A stretch of 64,000 bases of DNA from Cryobacterium mannosilyticum. Its GTDB lineage: Bacteria > Actinomycetota > Actinomycetes > Actinomycetales > Microbacteriaceae. Location of the stretch: NCBI RefSeq assembly GCF_004402705.1, contig NZ_SOFM01000049.1, forward strand, positions 1-64,000. The letters run 5' to 3'. Positions 32,361-41,285 of the stretch are shown here, in pieces. Numbering within the stretch: position 1 is the stretch's first letter; each line of letters starts with the position of its first letter. The notes under the pieces are model-generated. The model had not been told where the DNA came from, made no database searches, and worked only from the letters and a program-made list of their open reading frames with translations. The position numbers and the translations under genes are program-made.

Positions 32361-32792
32361 ATGTCTGTGGTGGAAGTAGATCCGAGCGCGGTCGTTCAAC
32401 GGTTGCGGGTCGCGACGAACGCGCACGATATAGACGCGATCGTCGCCTGTTTCACGCCCGACTATCGAAATGAGACGCCGGTGCATCCGGAACGCAGCTT
32501 CGTCGGTGATGAGCAGGTACGCCGTAATTGGATGCAGATCCTGGCTGCAATACCCGACGTCTCGACAGAGATCGTGGCGTTGGTCGTGTCGGGCAACGTG
32601 GTGTGGACCGAGTGGGAGCACCGCGGCACGAGGCGGGATGGCACCGCGCATCTGATGCGGGGGGTGGTTGTCTTCGCCGTCACTGCCGGGCTGATCGCTT
32701 CGGCCCGTTTCTTCCTGGAGCCAGTCGATGCGGCTGGTGGAGATGTCGATGCAGCGGTACGGGGCCAGGTCGACGTGAGGAGAGCGTCATGA
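32361..32792 (+). CDS. SnoaL-like/limonene-epoxide-hydrolase-fold protein
   Basis: A 143-residue NTF2-fold protein: VQRLRVATNAHDIDAIVACFTPDYRNETPVHPERSFVG is a typical SnoaL-like N-terminus, and VVWTEWEHRGTRRDGTAHLMRGV the sheet core. The substrate is unknown. GGAG lies five bases before the ATG. Its stop overlaps the next ATG by four bases, so it is coupled to the NmrA-like gene. The same SnoaL plus NmrA pairing occurs in broken, convergent form at 3797-4902. Confidence 0.75.
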   Translation: MSVVEVDPSAVVQRLRVATNAHDIDAIVACFTPDYRNETPVHPERSFVGDEQVRRNWMQILAAIPDVSTEIVALVVSGNVVWTEWEHRGTRRDGTAHLMRGVVVFAVTAGLIASARFFLEPVDAAGGDVDAAVRGQVDVRRAS

Positions 32793-33697
32793 TCTCCCGG
32801 GTTCTTGTTGCGGGAGGCACCGGACGACTGGGCACGCTCGTTGTCGGTGGCCTTGCTGCCCGCGGGATTGACGTGCGCGTGATGACGCGTAATCCGCATC
32901 GTGCCGCGCATCTGGCCGGTGAGCGAATCGAGATTGTGACGGGTGATGTGCGAGATCCGGTCAGCACGATGGCCGCCGTGGCCGGTGTCGATGTCGTGGT
33001 GTCGGCAGTGCACGGCTTCGCCGGACCGGGACGTGTTTCACCCGAGACGGTCGACCGGGCCGGCAATACGCTCCTGATCAAGGCCGCTCAAACGGCAAGC
33101 GCCGAGATGGTTCTCATGTCGATCGTTGGTGCCGCACCGGATAGCCCCTTCGAGATATTTCGGATGAAGCATGCCGCCGAGACCGTCCTGGCCGCCAGCA
33201 CAGTTCCCGCAACGGTCGTGCGAAGCACGGCGTTCCTGGAGTTGTGGATCGATCTTCTCAACAACCCGGCTGGGCGGTCGAACCGCCCGCTGGTATTCGG
33301 TCGCGGACAGAACCCGATCAACTTCGTCTCGGTGCGGGACGTCGCCGCGCTCGTCGAGCACGTCACCCTGGATGAGGCGACCCGCGGCCAGGTGCTGGAG
33401 ATCGGCGGACCGGAGAACCTCACCTTTGACGAGCTTGCCCGAATGGTGGTCGCGTACCGCGGCGGCTCAGACGCACCCCGGCATATCCCGCGCATCGCTC
33501 TACATGTCATGGCCGCCACGATCGGACGGCTGCGCCCTGAACTGGGCAGACAAGCTCGAGCCGCGCTCGCGATGGACCGATCCGACCTGACTTTCTCACC
33601 CGGCGTCGACGGCGTGCGCGCCCGCTTTCCTGACGTGCCCTGCACCTCGCCCGCGGAAGCCCTTCGCGCACTCCACGCGGCAGATCGCACCCGATAA
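32789..33697 (+). CDS. NmrA-like NAD(P)-binding protein
   Basis: A 302-residue atypical SDR. RVLVAGGTGRLGTLVVGGLAARG is the GxxGxxG Rossmann motif. FEIFRMKHAAETVL and VVRSTAFLELWIDLL resemble NmrA/complex-I-NDUFA9-like oxidoreductases. It lacks the classical Y-x3-K pair, so it may be a redox sensor or a reductase. It forms an operon with the SnoaL-like gene, probably under the divergent TetR protein. Confidence 0.8.
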   Translation: MISRVLVAGGTGRLGTLVVGGLAARGIDVRVMTRNPHRAAHLAGERIEIVTGDVRDPVSTMAAVAGVDVVVSAVHGFAGPGRVSPETVDRAGNTLLIKAAQTASAEMVLMSIVGAAPDSPFEIFRMKHAAETVLAASTVPATVVRSTAFLELWIDLLNNPAGRSNRPLVFGRGQNPINFVSVRDVAALVEHVTLDEATRGQVLEIGGPENLTFDELARMVVAYRGGSDAPRHIPRIALHVMAATIGRLRPELGRQARAALAMDRSDLTFSPGVDGVRARFPDVPCTSPAEALRALHAADRTR

Positions 33698-33919
33698 CCC
33701 AACGAGTAAGCGACCGAACACGGCCACCACCGACGCGGCAACAGCCCTCGGAATCGACGCATGCTTCCTGCTCGGCGCGTACAGCGGCGGCTCACCTATC
33801 TCGCCAACACGCTGGCCGAACCTGAGAGTGGCCGGGCAACCCCGGTTTGTCCGTATCAGGGACCTCATGCGGGAATGGTCCGCTGAATGCTGGTCTGCGT
33901 CGACCGCCGGAGCAGACTG
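33698..33919. other. Intergenic stretch between the accessory genes and tRNA-Arg
   Basis: About 220 bases with no recognised gene. A plus-strand frame encodes GIDACFLLGAYSGGSPISPT and continues to a stop past the tRNA, but I recognise no family; it may be a gene remnant. No integrase or clear attachment-site duplicate was seen. Confidence 0.35.
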
Positions 33920-33991
33920 TGCCCCCAGGCAGATTCGAACTGCCGCCCCTGCCTCCGGAGGGCAGTGCTCTATCCCCTGAGCTATGGGGGC
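33920..33991 (-). tRNA. tRNA-Arg (anticodon CCG)
   Basis: On the minus strand the 72 bases fold as a full cloverleaf. The acceptor is GCCCCCA with TGGGGGC, the D stem GCTC/GAGC and the anticodon stem CTGCC/GGCAG. The loop CTCCGGA gives anticodon CCG, reading CGG codons. The T arm is GGCAG-TTCGAAT-CTGCC and the discriminator is A. CCA is not encoded. It lies just before the lipoprotein and argS genes, so tRNA-Arg is next to arginyl-tRNA synthetase. Its 3' end faces the accessory region to the left. Confidence 0.95.
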
Positions 33992-34097
33992 CAGGGAAGA
34001 CACTAGGTTATCAGCATCCTGAGGCCTGGTGGTTCGCCTCGACCGCGAACCGCCGGTCGCACGTCGCGAAAAACGAGCGACGACGGTGACTTTCCGG

Positions 34098-34727
34098 CTA
34101 CTGGAGGTGCGAGAGTGCGGCCGACATGAGTTGCTCGGCGTCGCCCGGCTCGCCGAAGACGGGGGAGCTGAAAGTGACCCAGTACTTGGCAGTGAAGACC
34201 TGCGCTTCGCCGATCCCGCCCTTCGTGGTGAAGAAACCAGACACCGGCGCGGCGCCGTAGGTGGGGACGGGGTTGCTGGTGGCGATGGCCTTGTCGGTCA
34301 GTGACGTCATCAGCACCGGGTTGGGCAGGGCCACCGAGATCTCGATGATCTCGCCGCTGGTCTGGTTGAGCAGCCCGCAGGCGAGGCCCTGGTACGAGAG
34401 CGCGGTCTTGGCTGTTGCCGACGTCGCCGTGAAGTCTGGCGCGGTCCCGTAGTTCGGGTTGAACGCGTAGACGTCGTCCGGGGTGAGCAACTCATCGCAG
34501 GTCAGCGGCACCGAGGCGCCGGCCGGGGTGGGCGTCGGTGTCGGAGTCGCCGTTGCGCTGGGGGCCGCGCTCGCCGAAGCGCTCGCTGTGCTGCTGCCCG
34601 AGGCCGACGGTGTCGCCGCGGGGGAGCATCCGGTCAACGCCGCGAGGGCGAGGGTGCCGGTCGCGAGGACAAGGCCGGTGCGCAGGCGCCGGCTGCGGAG
34701 AAGAGAGGGCGAGAAGGTGTCAGTCAC
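34098..34727 (-). CDS. Lipoprotein of unknown function
   Basis: A 209-residue protein with a basic start (RSRRLR), a hydrophobic segment and the lipobox ALTGC with Cys at residue 34. A Ser/Ala/Thr/Pro-rich linker (about residues 36-72) leads to a small exported domain with two more Cys (PLTCDELLTP and GLACGLLN) that may form a disulfide. It would be anchored on the outer face of the membrane. No family was recognised. It is divergent from argS. Confidence 0.8.
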   Translation of the reverse strand: MTDTFSPSLLRSRRLRTGLVLATGTLALAALTGCSPAATPSASGSSTASASASAAPSATATPTPTPTPAGASVPLTCDELLTPDDVYAFNPNYGTAPDFTATSATAKTALSYQGLACGLLNQTSGEIIEISVALPNPVLMTSLTDKAIATSNPVPTYGAAPVSGFFTTKGGIGEAQVFTAKYWVTFSSPVFGEPGDAEQLMSAALSHLQ

Positions 34728-34767
34728 GGGTTGACCTTACCAAGCAGGGGGTCGATAACCGGGCCGG

Positions 34768-34773
34768 TAAGCT
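34768..34773 (+). promoter_or_regulatory. -10 box for argS
   Basis: TAAGCT, eight bases, then GTG at 34782. No ribosome site is present, so the transcript is probably leaderless. Confidence 0.4.
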
Positions 34774-34781
34774 TGGTTTCC

Positions 34782-36455
34782 GTGACCCCCGCCGAGCTTT
34801 CCGAATCCCTGTTCGCCCTGATCCAGCAGTTGGGCGAGCGTCGACGCCGGTCGGGAAGCGAAACCACCCTCGATCTGGCCCCCGCCGACGTCACCCTCGA
34901 GCGTCCGCGCAACCGCGACCACGGCGACTGGTCCTCCAGCATTGCGATGAAGATCGCCAAGCCGCTCGGCTCCACGCCCCGGGAGATCGCCGCGCAACTC
35001 GCCGAGGGCCTCGAGGCCCTCCCCGACGTCGCCTCCGTCGAGATCGCCGGCCCCGGCTTCATCAACATCCGCCTCGAGGCCGCCGCCGCCGGCGCGCTCG
35101 CCAAGACCATCGTCGACGCCGGACCGGTCTACGGCACCGGCCACCTCTACGACGGCATCAAGATCAACCTCGAATTCGTCTCCGCCAACCCCACCGGCCC
35201 GATCCACATGGGCGGGGTGCGCTGGGCGGCCGTCGGCGACAGCCTGGCCCGGGTGCTCAAGGCACAGGGTGCGGATGTCACGCGCGAGTACTACTTCAAT
35301 GACCACGGATCGCAGATCGACCGGTTCGCCCGCAGCGTGCTCGCCGCCTACCTCGGCGAGTCCACCCCTGAGGACGGCTACGGCGGCGCCTACATCGGCG
35401 ACATCGCCGGCCAGGTGGTGGATGAATTCGACGGTGACATCGCGGTGCTGCCCCGGGAGGAGCAGCAGGAGGTGTTCCGGAGAATCGGTGTTGACCTCAT
35501 GTTCACCGAGATAAAGGAGAAGCTGCACGGCTTCGGCGTGGACTTCGACGTGTACTTCCACGAGGATTCCCTGCACGAGTCCGGTGCCGTCAATCGCGCC
35601 ATCGCCCGCCTCCGCGAGCAGGGCCACATCTTCGAATCCGACGGCGCCATCTGGCTGCGCACGACCACTTTCGGCGACGACCGCGACCGGGTCATCATCC
35701 GCTCCAACGGCGAACCCGCCTACATCTCCGGCGACCTCGGCTACTACCTCGACAAGCGTGAACGCGGCTTCGACCAGAACCTGATCATGCTCGGCGCCGA
35801 CCACCACGGCTATGTCGGCCGGATGATGGCCATGGTCGAGGCGTTCGGCGACGTGCCCGGCGTCAACCTGCAGATCCTGATCGGGCAGATGGTCAACCTG
35901 CTCAAGGGCGGCGAACCGGTGCGGATGAGCAAGCGCGCCGGCACCATCGTGACCCTCGACGACCTCGTCGACGCCGTCGGCGTGGACGCCGGCCGATACT
36001 CCCTAGTGCGCTCCTCGAGCGACTCGCAGCTGGACATCGACCTCGACCTGCTCGGCAAGCGCACCAACGAGAACCCCGTCTTCTATGTGCAGTACGCGCA
36101 TGCCCGCACCCGGTCCGTCGCCCGCAACGCGGTGGCCGCCGGCGTCGACCCCTCGGCATTCTCACCGGAGCTGCTCACGCACGACAGCGAGTCGGCCCTG
36201 CTCGGCGTGCTCCAGGAGTACCCGCGGGTCGTCGCCCAGGCCGCCGAGCTGCGGGAGCCCCACCGGATCGCCCGCTACATCGAAGAGGTCGCCGGCTACT
36301 ACCACCGCTGGTACGACAACTGCCGGGTCATCCCGCTCGGCGACGAACCGGTGACCGACCTGCACCGCACCCGGCTGTGGCTGAACGACGCCACCGGCCA
36401 GGTCATCCGCAACGGCCTCGGCCTGCTCGGCGTCTCCGCCCCGGAGCGCATGTGA
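34782..36455 (+). CDS. argS: Arginyl-tRNA synthetase
   Basis: A 557-residue class I synthetase that charges tRNA-Arg. FVSANPTGPIHMGGVRWAA holds the HIGH motif (HMGG) and GEPVRMSKRAGTIVTLDDL the KMSKS motif (RMSKR). The N-terminal Add-1 domain (about residues 1-110) and the C-terminal DALR anticodon-binding domain, ending in GLLGVSAPERM, are complete. The GTG start at 34782 fits the family N-terminus (TPAELSESLFALIQQ). A tRNA-Arg gene lies 790 bases upstream. The stop shares one base with the next gene's ATG, so argS begins a long plus-strand series. Confidence 0.95.
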   Translation: MTPAELSESLFALIQQLGERRRRSGSETTLDLAPADVTLERPRNRDHGDWSSSIAMKIAKPLGSTPREIAAQLAEGLEALPDVASVEIAGPGFINIRLEAAAAGALAKTIVDAGPVYGTGHLYDGIKINLEFVSANPTGPIHMGGVRWAAVGDSLARVLKAQGADVTREYYFNDHGSQIDRFARSVLAAYLGESTPEDGYGGAYIGDIAGQVVDEFDGDIAVLPREEQQEVFRRIGVDLMFTEIKEKLHGFGVDFDVYFHEDSLHESGAVNRAIARLREQGHIFESDGAIWLRTTTFGDDRDRVIIRSNGEPAYISGDLGYYLDKRERGFDQNLIMLGADHHGYVGRMMAMVEAFGDVPGVNLQILIGQMVNLLKGGEPVRMSKRAGTIVTLDDLVDAVGVDAGRYSLVRSSSDSQLDIDLDLLGKRTNENPVFYVQYAHARTRSVARNAVAAGVDPSAFSPELLTHDSESALLGVLQEYPRVVAQAAELREPHRIARYIEEVAGYYHRWYDNCRVIPLGDEPVTDLHRTRLWLNDATGQVIRNGLGLLGVSAPERM

Positions 36456-37237
36456 TGGCGGACCGGGCGGCACGAACGCGCCGTCGCCGCGGGATGAGCG
36501 TGATCGTCATCGGCAGCCTCACGGTGCTGGGGCTGATCGCCGCGTTCTTCATCGTCGACGCGGGAGCCCGCAGCTACGCCGAGGGGCGGGTCAAGCAGGA
36601 GATCGCCGACAACCTCCCCGACACCGTCACCGGTGACGTCAGCGTCTCCATCGGCGGCATCTCTGTGATCGCCCAGTACCTCTCCGGCAGTTTCGACCGG
36701 GTCGCACTGACCGCGCCGACCCTCTCCGTCGACGGCGTGGCGGCATCCGTTCGGGTCGTGGCCACACAGGTGCCGGTCGACCAGGGCAAGCCCGTCGGCG
36801 ACGTTCGCGGCGTCGTCGACCTGGACCAGGCTTCGCTGAACACCCTGCTGCGCAGCTCGCTGGCGGCGGATGCCCCCGACGCCGAACTCGTGCTGGGTGA
36901 CGGGGAGGTGCGTTACACCGGCAGCCTTTCCGTGCTCGGGTTCCCCGTCGGCTACGAGGCCACCGCCACCCCGACCGCCGTCGCCGACTCGCTGCTCTTC
37001 ACGCCGACAAGCGCGAAGGTCACCACCGGCTCCGGAAGCATCGACGCGGGCGAGCTCCTGCCGCTGATCGTCGGCCAGCAGCCGGTCAGGGTTTGCGTGG
37101 CGAAGTACCTGCCGGAAGGCGTCAGCCTGGCCCGGGTGAACGTCACGCCTGAGCGGGCGCGGATCACGCTCGAGTCCAGCAGCCTGCTGCTCACCCGCAA
37201 GTCGCTTACCACGCTCGGCACCTGCAGCGCCGGCTGA
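36455..37237 (+). CDS. DUF2993/LmeA-like membrane-anchored protein
   Basis: A 260-residue protein with a basic N-terminus (RAARTRRRRG) and one membrane segment at about residues 14-36. A beta-rich extracytoplasmic domain follows: RSYAEGRVKQEIADNLPD, then VSIGGISVIAQYLSGSFDRVAL. The latter is typical of DUF2993, whose mycobacterial member LmeA acts in lipomannan/lipoarabinomannan assembly. The ATG shares its A with the argS stop codon. Confidence 0.75.
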   Translation: MADRAARTRRRRGMSVIVIGSLTVLGLIAAFFIVDAGARSYAEGRVKQEIADNLPDTVTGDVSVSIGGISVIAQYLSGSFDRVALTAPTLSVDGVAASVRVVATQVPVDQGKPVGDVRGVVDLDQASLNTLLRSSLAADAPDAELVLGDGEVRYTGSLSVLGFPVGYEATATPTAVADSLLFTPTSAKVTTGSGSIDAGELLPLIVGQQPVRVCVAKYLPEGVSLARVNVTPERARITLESSSLLLTRKSLTTLGTCSAG

Positions 37238-37296
37238 GCCGCTCGCAGCGGTGAATCGCGGCGTAACACCGATTCGGCGCATCCAGCCGCGGTCGC

Positions 37297-37302
37297 TAGA
37301 AT
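37297..37302 (+). promoter_or_regulatory. Candidate promoter -10 for the lysA-hom-thrC-thrB run
   Basis: TAGAAT with TTCGGC 18 bases upstream (37273-37278). Transcription would start near 37309, giving a leader of about 110 bases. I see no riboswitch-like structure in it. Confidence 0.45.
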
Positions 37303-37417
37303 TGCGGCAGGTCCCCGCCCTCCGCGCGGCGGCATCTTCACTGGCTTCAGGGACCAACCCGGGTTCGCTCGCCACTCAGTGAGACACCCACTCGACTTTC
37401 CCGTGAGGTTTTCACCC

Positions 37418-38830
37418 GTGGCCACCAACCCGCTCGCCCCCGAATGGCTCGCCCTGCCCGACGACGCCAATGCGCTCGCCGCCGGCCTCTGGCCCGCCTC
37501 GGCCATCCGCGACGACACCGGAGAACTCGCCATCGGCGGCTGCAGCGCCGGGTCCCTGGCCGCACGGTTCGGCACTCCGCTCTACGTCGTCGACGAAACG
37601 GATGCCCGCACCCGCGCGGCCCAGCTCCGCACCGCCTTCGAGGCCGAGTTCGCCCGCATCGGCACCAGCGTGCGCATCTACTACGCGGGCAAGGCGTTCC
37701 TCTCCACCGAGTTCGCCCGCTGGATGGTGAGCGAGGGGCTGAACATCGACATCTGCAGCGGCGGCGAACTCGCCGTGGCCCTCGCGGCCGGCACCCCGCC
37801 GCATAGGCTCGGCTTCCACGGCAACAACAAGTCCCTCGCCGAGATCGACGACGCCTGCCGGCTCGGCGTCGGCACCATCGTGATCGACTCGCCGCTCGAG
37901 ATCGGCCGGGTCGCCGAAGCCGCCGCCCGGCACGGCGTCGTTCAGGCCGTGCGACTCCGGGTCAACAGTGGTGTGCACGCTCACACCCATGAGTTCCTCG
38001 CCACCTCCCACGAGGACCAGAAATTCGGCGTCGTGCTCGAGGACGCCCCCGCGCTGGTCGCCCGCATCCGCGCGGAGACGAGCCTGCGCTTCGTCGGTCT
38101 GCACTGCCACATCGGCTCGCAGATCTTCGGCGCCGACGGTTTCGCCGAGTCCGCGTCCCGCCTGCTGGCCGTGCACGCCGCCCTGCTCGCCGACGGCCCG
38201 GTCCCCGAACTCAACCTCGGCGGCGGCTTCGGGATCGCCTACACCTCCGCCGACCGGCCCACCCCGGTCGCCGAACTCGCTGCCCGCCTGGCCGACATCG
38301 TGGCCGCCGAGTGCGCCGAGCGCGGCATCCCCGTGCCGGTGATCGCGTTCGAGCCCGGCCGCTACATCGCCGGTCCCGCCGGGATCACCCTCTACGAGGT
38401 GGGCACCACCAAGGCGGTCGACGTGGCGGGCAACCCCCGCCTCTACGTCAGCGTCGACGGCGGGATGAGCGACAACGCCCGCTTCGCCCTCTACGGCGCC
38501 GACTACTCCGTGCGACTGGCCGGCCGGGTCTCCGCCGCGGAACCCGTGCTCGTGCGCATCGCCGGCAAGCACTGCGAGAGCGGCGACATCGTCGTCGACG
38601 CCGACTACCTCCCCGGCGACGTCGCACAGGGCGACCTCGTCGCCGTGGCCGCGACCGGCGCCTACTGCTGGTCCCTGGCCAGCAACTACAACTTCGTCGG
38701 CCGCCCGGCAGTGGTCGCCGTGCGTGACGGCCAGGCGCGGCTGCTGGTGCGCGGCGAGACCATCGCCGACCTGCTGGCGCGCGATGCCGGGGTCTCGACC
38801 ACCGATCAACCGAAGGAATCCGTCCGATGA
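37418..38830 (+). CDS. lysA: Diaminopimelate decarboxylase
   Basis: A 470-residue fold-type III PLP enzyme for the last step of lysine synthesis (meso-diaminopimelate to lysine). The PLP lysine is in YYAGKAFLSTEFARW. HCHIGSQIFGADGF and LNLGGGFGIAYTS bind the phosphate side, and GKHCESGDIVVDADYLPG carries the catalytic Cys of the partner subunit. GTG 37418 is preferred, with GAGG nine bases upstream; another GTG lies at 37379. The stop overlaps the hom start by four bases. Confidence 0.93.
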   Translation: MATNPLAPEWLALPDDANALAAGLWPASAIRDDTGELAIGGCSAGSLAARFGTPLYVVDETDARTRAAQLRTAFEAEFARIGTSVRIYYAGKAFLSTEFARWMVSEGLNIDICSGGELAVALAAGTPPHRLGFHGNNKSLAEIDDACRLGVGTIVIDSPLEIGRVAEAAARHGVVQAVRLRVNSGVHAHTHEFLATSHEDQKFGVVLEDAPALVARIRAETSLRFVGLHCHIGSQIFGADGFAESASRLLAVHAALLADGPVPELNLGGGFGIAYTSADRPTPVAELAARLADIVAAECAERGIPVPVIAFEPGRYIAGPAGITLYEVGTTKAVDVAGNPRLYVSVDGGMSDNARFALYGADYSVRLAGRVSAAEPVLVRIAGKHCESGDIVVDADYLPGDVAQGDLVAVAATGAYCWSLASNYNFVGRPAVVAVRDGQARLLVRGETIADLLARDAGVSTTDQPKESVR

Positions 38831-40164
38831 TCGAATACCGCAATCTGCGCGTCGCCCTGCTGGGCGGCGGCTCCGTCGGCGCCCAGGTGGCCCGCCTCCT
38901 GCTCGAACAGAAGGAGGAACTCGCCAACCGGGTGGGCGCGAGCCTCGAACTGGTCGGCATCCTCGTGCGCGACCTCGACGCGGAGCGCACCGTCGACCTG
39001 CCGCGGGAACTGTTCACCACCGACGCCGAATCGCTGATCCTCGGCGCCGACGTCGTGATCGAATTGATGGGCGGCCTCGAGCCGGCGCGCAGCTACATCC
39101 TGATGGCGATCAACTCCGGCGCGGATGTCGTCACCGCCAACAAGGCGCTGCTGGCCACGCACGGCCCCGAACTGTTCGCGGCCGCCGACCAGGTCGGCGC
39201 CCAGCTGAACTATGAGGCCGCCGTCGCCGGCGCCATCCCGATCGTGCGCCCGCTCCGGGACAGCCTCGGCGGCGACCAGGTCAAGCGCATCCTCGGCATC
39301 GTGAACGGCACCACCAACTTCATCCTCGACCGGATGGACACCGAGGGCGACACCCTGGAGGAAGCCCTCCGGCTCGCCACCGACCTCGGCTACGCCGAGG
39401 CCGACCCGACCGCCGACATCGGCGGCTACGATGCCGCGCAGAAGGCCGCGATCCTGGCCAGCCTGGCGTTCCACACCAACGTCCCGCTCGACTCCGTGTA
39501 CCGCGAGGGGATCACCGCGGTCACTCCCGCGCAGATCGAATCCGCCCGCAAGGCCGGCTACGTCGTGAAACTGCTCGCGATCTGCGAGCGGCTCGTCGAC
39601 GCCGCGACCGGCAAGGAAGGCGTCTCCGCCCGGGTCTACCCGGCGATGGTGCACCGCAGCCACCCGCTCGCCGCGGTGCACGGCGCCAACAACGCGGTCT
39701 TCGTCGAGGCGGAGGCGGCGGGAAGCCTGATGTTCTACGGGGCAGGTGCCGGGGGAGTGGAGACGGCCTCCGCGGTGCTCGGCGACCTCGTCTCGCTGGC
39801 CAGGCGCCACATCGCCGGCGGGCCGGGGGTCGCCGCGTCCAGTCACGCCGACCTGCCCGTGTTCCCGATCGACAGCATCACCACCCGGTATGCGGTCACC
39901 CTCGAGGTCACCGACGAGCCCGGCGTGCTCGCCACGCTCGCCGGGGTGTTCAGCGACCACGGCGTCTCGCTCGCCCTGGTCGAGCAGTCGATGACGCCCG
40001 CGCAGCCGGGCACGGCCAGTCACGCGCCCGTGTCGTCCACCGCTACCCTTGTCATCGGAACGCACGAGGCGACGGAAGCGGCACTCGCCGCCACCGTGAG
40101 AGATCTCGCCGAGAACAAATTCGTCACCAATGTCGCATCCGTTTTGAGAGTTGAAGGAGTCTGA
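38827..40164 (+). CDS. hom: Homoserine dehydrogenase
   Basis: A 445-residue enzyme reducing aspartate semialdehyde to homoserine. The NAD(P) motif is VALLGGGSVGAQVARLL. ADVVTANKALLA and KRILGIVNGTTNFILDRM are family signatures. A C-terminal ACT domain starts at about residue 355 (YAVTLEVTDEPGVLATLAGVF), the usual site for threonine feedback. It overlaps lysA by four bases and thrC by one (shared A of TGATG). Confidence 0.95.
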   Translation: MIEYRNLRVALLGGGSVGAQVARLLLEQKEELANRVGASLELVGILVRDLDAERTVDLPRELFTTDAESLILGADVVIELMGGLEPARSYILMAINSGADVVTANKALLATHGPELFAAADQVGAQLNYEAAVAGAIPIVRPLRDSLGGDQVKRILGIVNGTTNFILDRMDTEGDTLEEALRLATDLGYAEADPTADIGGYDAAQKAAILASLAFHTNVPLDSVYREGITAVTPAQIESARKAGYVVKLLAICERLVDAATGKEGVSARVYPAMVHRSHPLAAVHGANNAVFVEAEAAGSLMFYGAGAGGVETASAVLGDLVSLARRHIAGGPGVAASSHADLPVFPIDSITTRYAVTLEVTDEPGVLATLAGVFSDHGVSLALVEQSMTPAQPGTASHAPVSSTATLVIGTHEATEAALAATVRDLAENKFVTNVASVLRVEGV

Positions 40165-41285
40165 TGTCCAGCGAACGAGAGTCCCTGACGCAGCCGGCCG
40201 TGAAGACGCAGTCCCGGCAGTGGCGCGGAGTACTGCGTGAATACGCGGACCGCCTGAACATCACGGAAGCCACGCCCATCATCACGCTCGGCGAGGGTGG
40301 CACCCCGCTCATTCCCGCCCCCGCACTGTCCGCCCGCACCGGCGCGCAGGTCTGGGTGAAGTACGAAGGCATGAACCCGACCGGCTCCTTCAAGGACCGC
40401 GGCATGACCATGGCCATCTCGAAGGCCATGGAGGACGGCGCCAAGGCCGTCATCTGCGCGTCCACCGGCAACACCTCCGCCTCGGCCGCCGCCTACGCGA
40501 CGCACGCCGGCATCCAGGCCGTCGTGCTCGTGCCGGAAGGCAAGATCGCCATGGGCAAGCTCAGCCAGGCCATCGCGCACAACGCGCAGCTGCTGCAGGT
40601 GCAGGGCAACTTCGACGACTGCCTCGACATCGCCCGTGACCTGTCGGCGAACTACCCGGTGCACCTGGTGAACTCGGTCAACCCCGACCGCATCGAGGGC
40701 CAGAAGACGGCGGCGTTCGAGGTCGTCGAGGTGCTCGGTGACGCCCCCGACATCCACATCGTCCCGGTCGGCAACGCCGGCAACTACACCGCGTACACCC
40801 GCGGCTACACGGAAGAACTCGAGCGTGGCGCCACCACGCGGATGCCGCGGATGTTCGGCTTCCAGGCCGCCGGCAGTGCGCCGATCGTGCTCGGCCACCG
40901 GGTCGACCACCCCGAGACCATCGCCAGCGCGATCCGGATCGGTAACCCGGCCTCCTGGGACCTCGCCCTCGCGGCGCAGAAGCTCACGAACGGCTACTTC
41001 GGTGCCATCACCGACGAGAAGATCCTCGAGGCCTATCGCATCCTCTCCGCCGAGGTGGGCATCTTCGTCGAGCCGGCCTCCGCGATCAGCGTCGCCGGCC
41101 TGCTCGAGCGCGCCGAAGCCGGGCTCATCCCCGCCGGCGCGACCGTCGTGCTCACCGTCACCGGCCACGGCCTGAAGGACCCGCAGTGGGCCCTCCGCAG
41201 CGCGGACGGCTCCGACGTGAAGCCGACCATCGTGCCCGTCGACACCGCCGAGATCGCCAGCGTGCTCGGGCTGGTCCACAAGTGA
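40164..41285 (+). CDS. thrC: Threonine synthase
   Basis: A 373-residue fold-type II PLP enzyme converting O-phosphohomoserine to threonine. The PLP lysine is in NPTGSFKDRGMTMA; the phosphate loop is VPVGNAGNYTAY. The short length fits the bacterial class without the plant regulatory domain. It is coupled to hom upstream and to thrB downstream. Confidence 0.95.
   Translation: MSSERESLTQPAVKTQSRQWRGVLREYADRLNITEATPIITLGEGGTPLIPAPALSARTGAQVWVKYEGMNPTGSFKDRGMTMAISKAMEDGAKAVICASTGNTSASAAAYATHAGIQAVVLVPEGKIAMGKLSQAIAHNAQLLQVQGNFDDCLDIARDLSANYPVHLVNSVNPDRIEGQKTAAFEVVEVLGDAPDIHIVPVGNAGNYTAYTRGYTEELERGATTRMPRMFGFQAAGSAPIVLGHRVDHPETIASAIRIGNPASWDLALAAQKLTNGYFGAITDEKILEAYRILSAEVGIFVEPASAISVAGLLERAEAGLIPAGATVVLTVTGHGLKDPQWALRSADGSDVKPTIVPVDTAEIASVLGLVHK

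Noticed and set aside
33596..34003. 135-codon minus-strand frame with a plausible-looking start near the tRNA
   Set aside because: It reads straight through tRNA-Arg, a common false call.
37309..37417. Lysine or other riboswitch upstream of lysA
   Set aside because: The leader is only about 110 bases and shows no recognisable riboswitch core.
37412..38809. 465-codon open frame antisense to lysA
   Set aside because: High GC removes stop codons in the shadow frame; composition is low-complexity and lysA on the other strand is complete with all active-site motifs.
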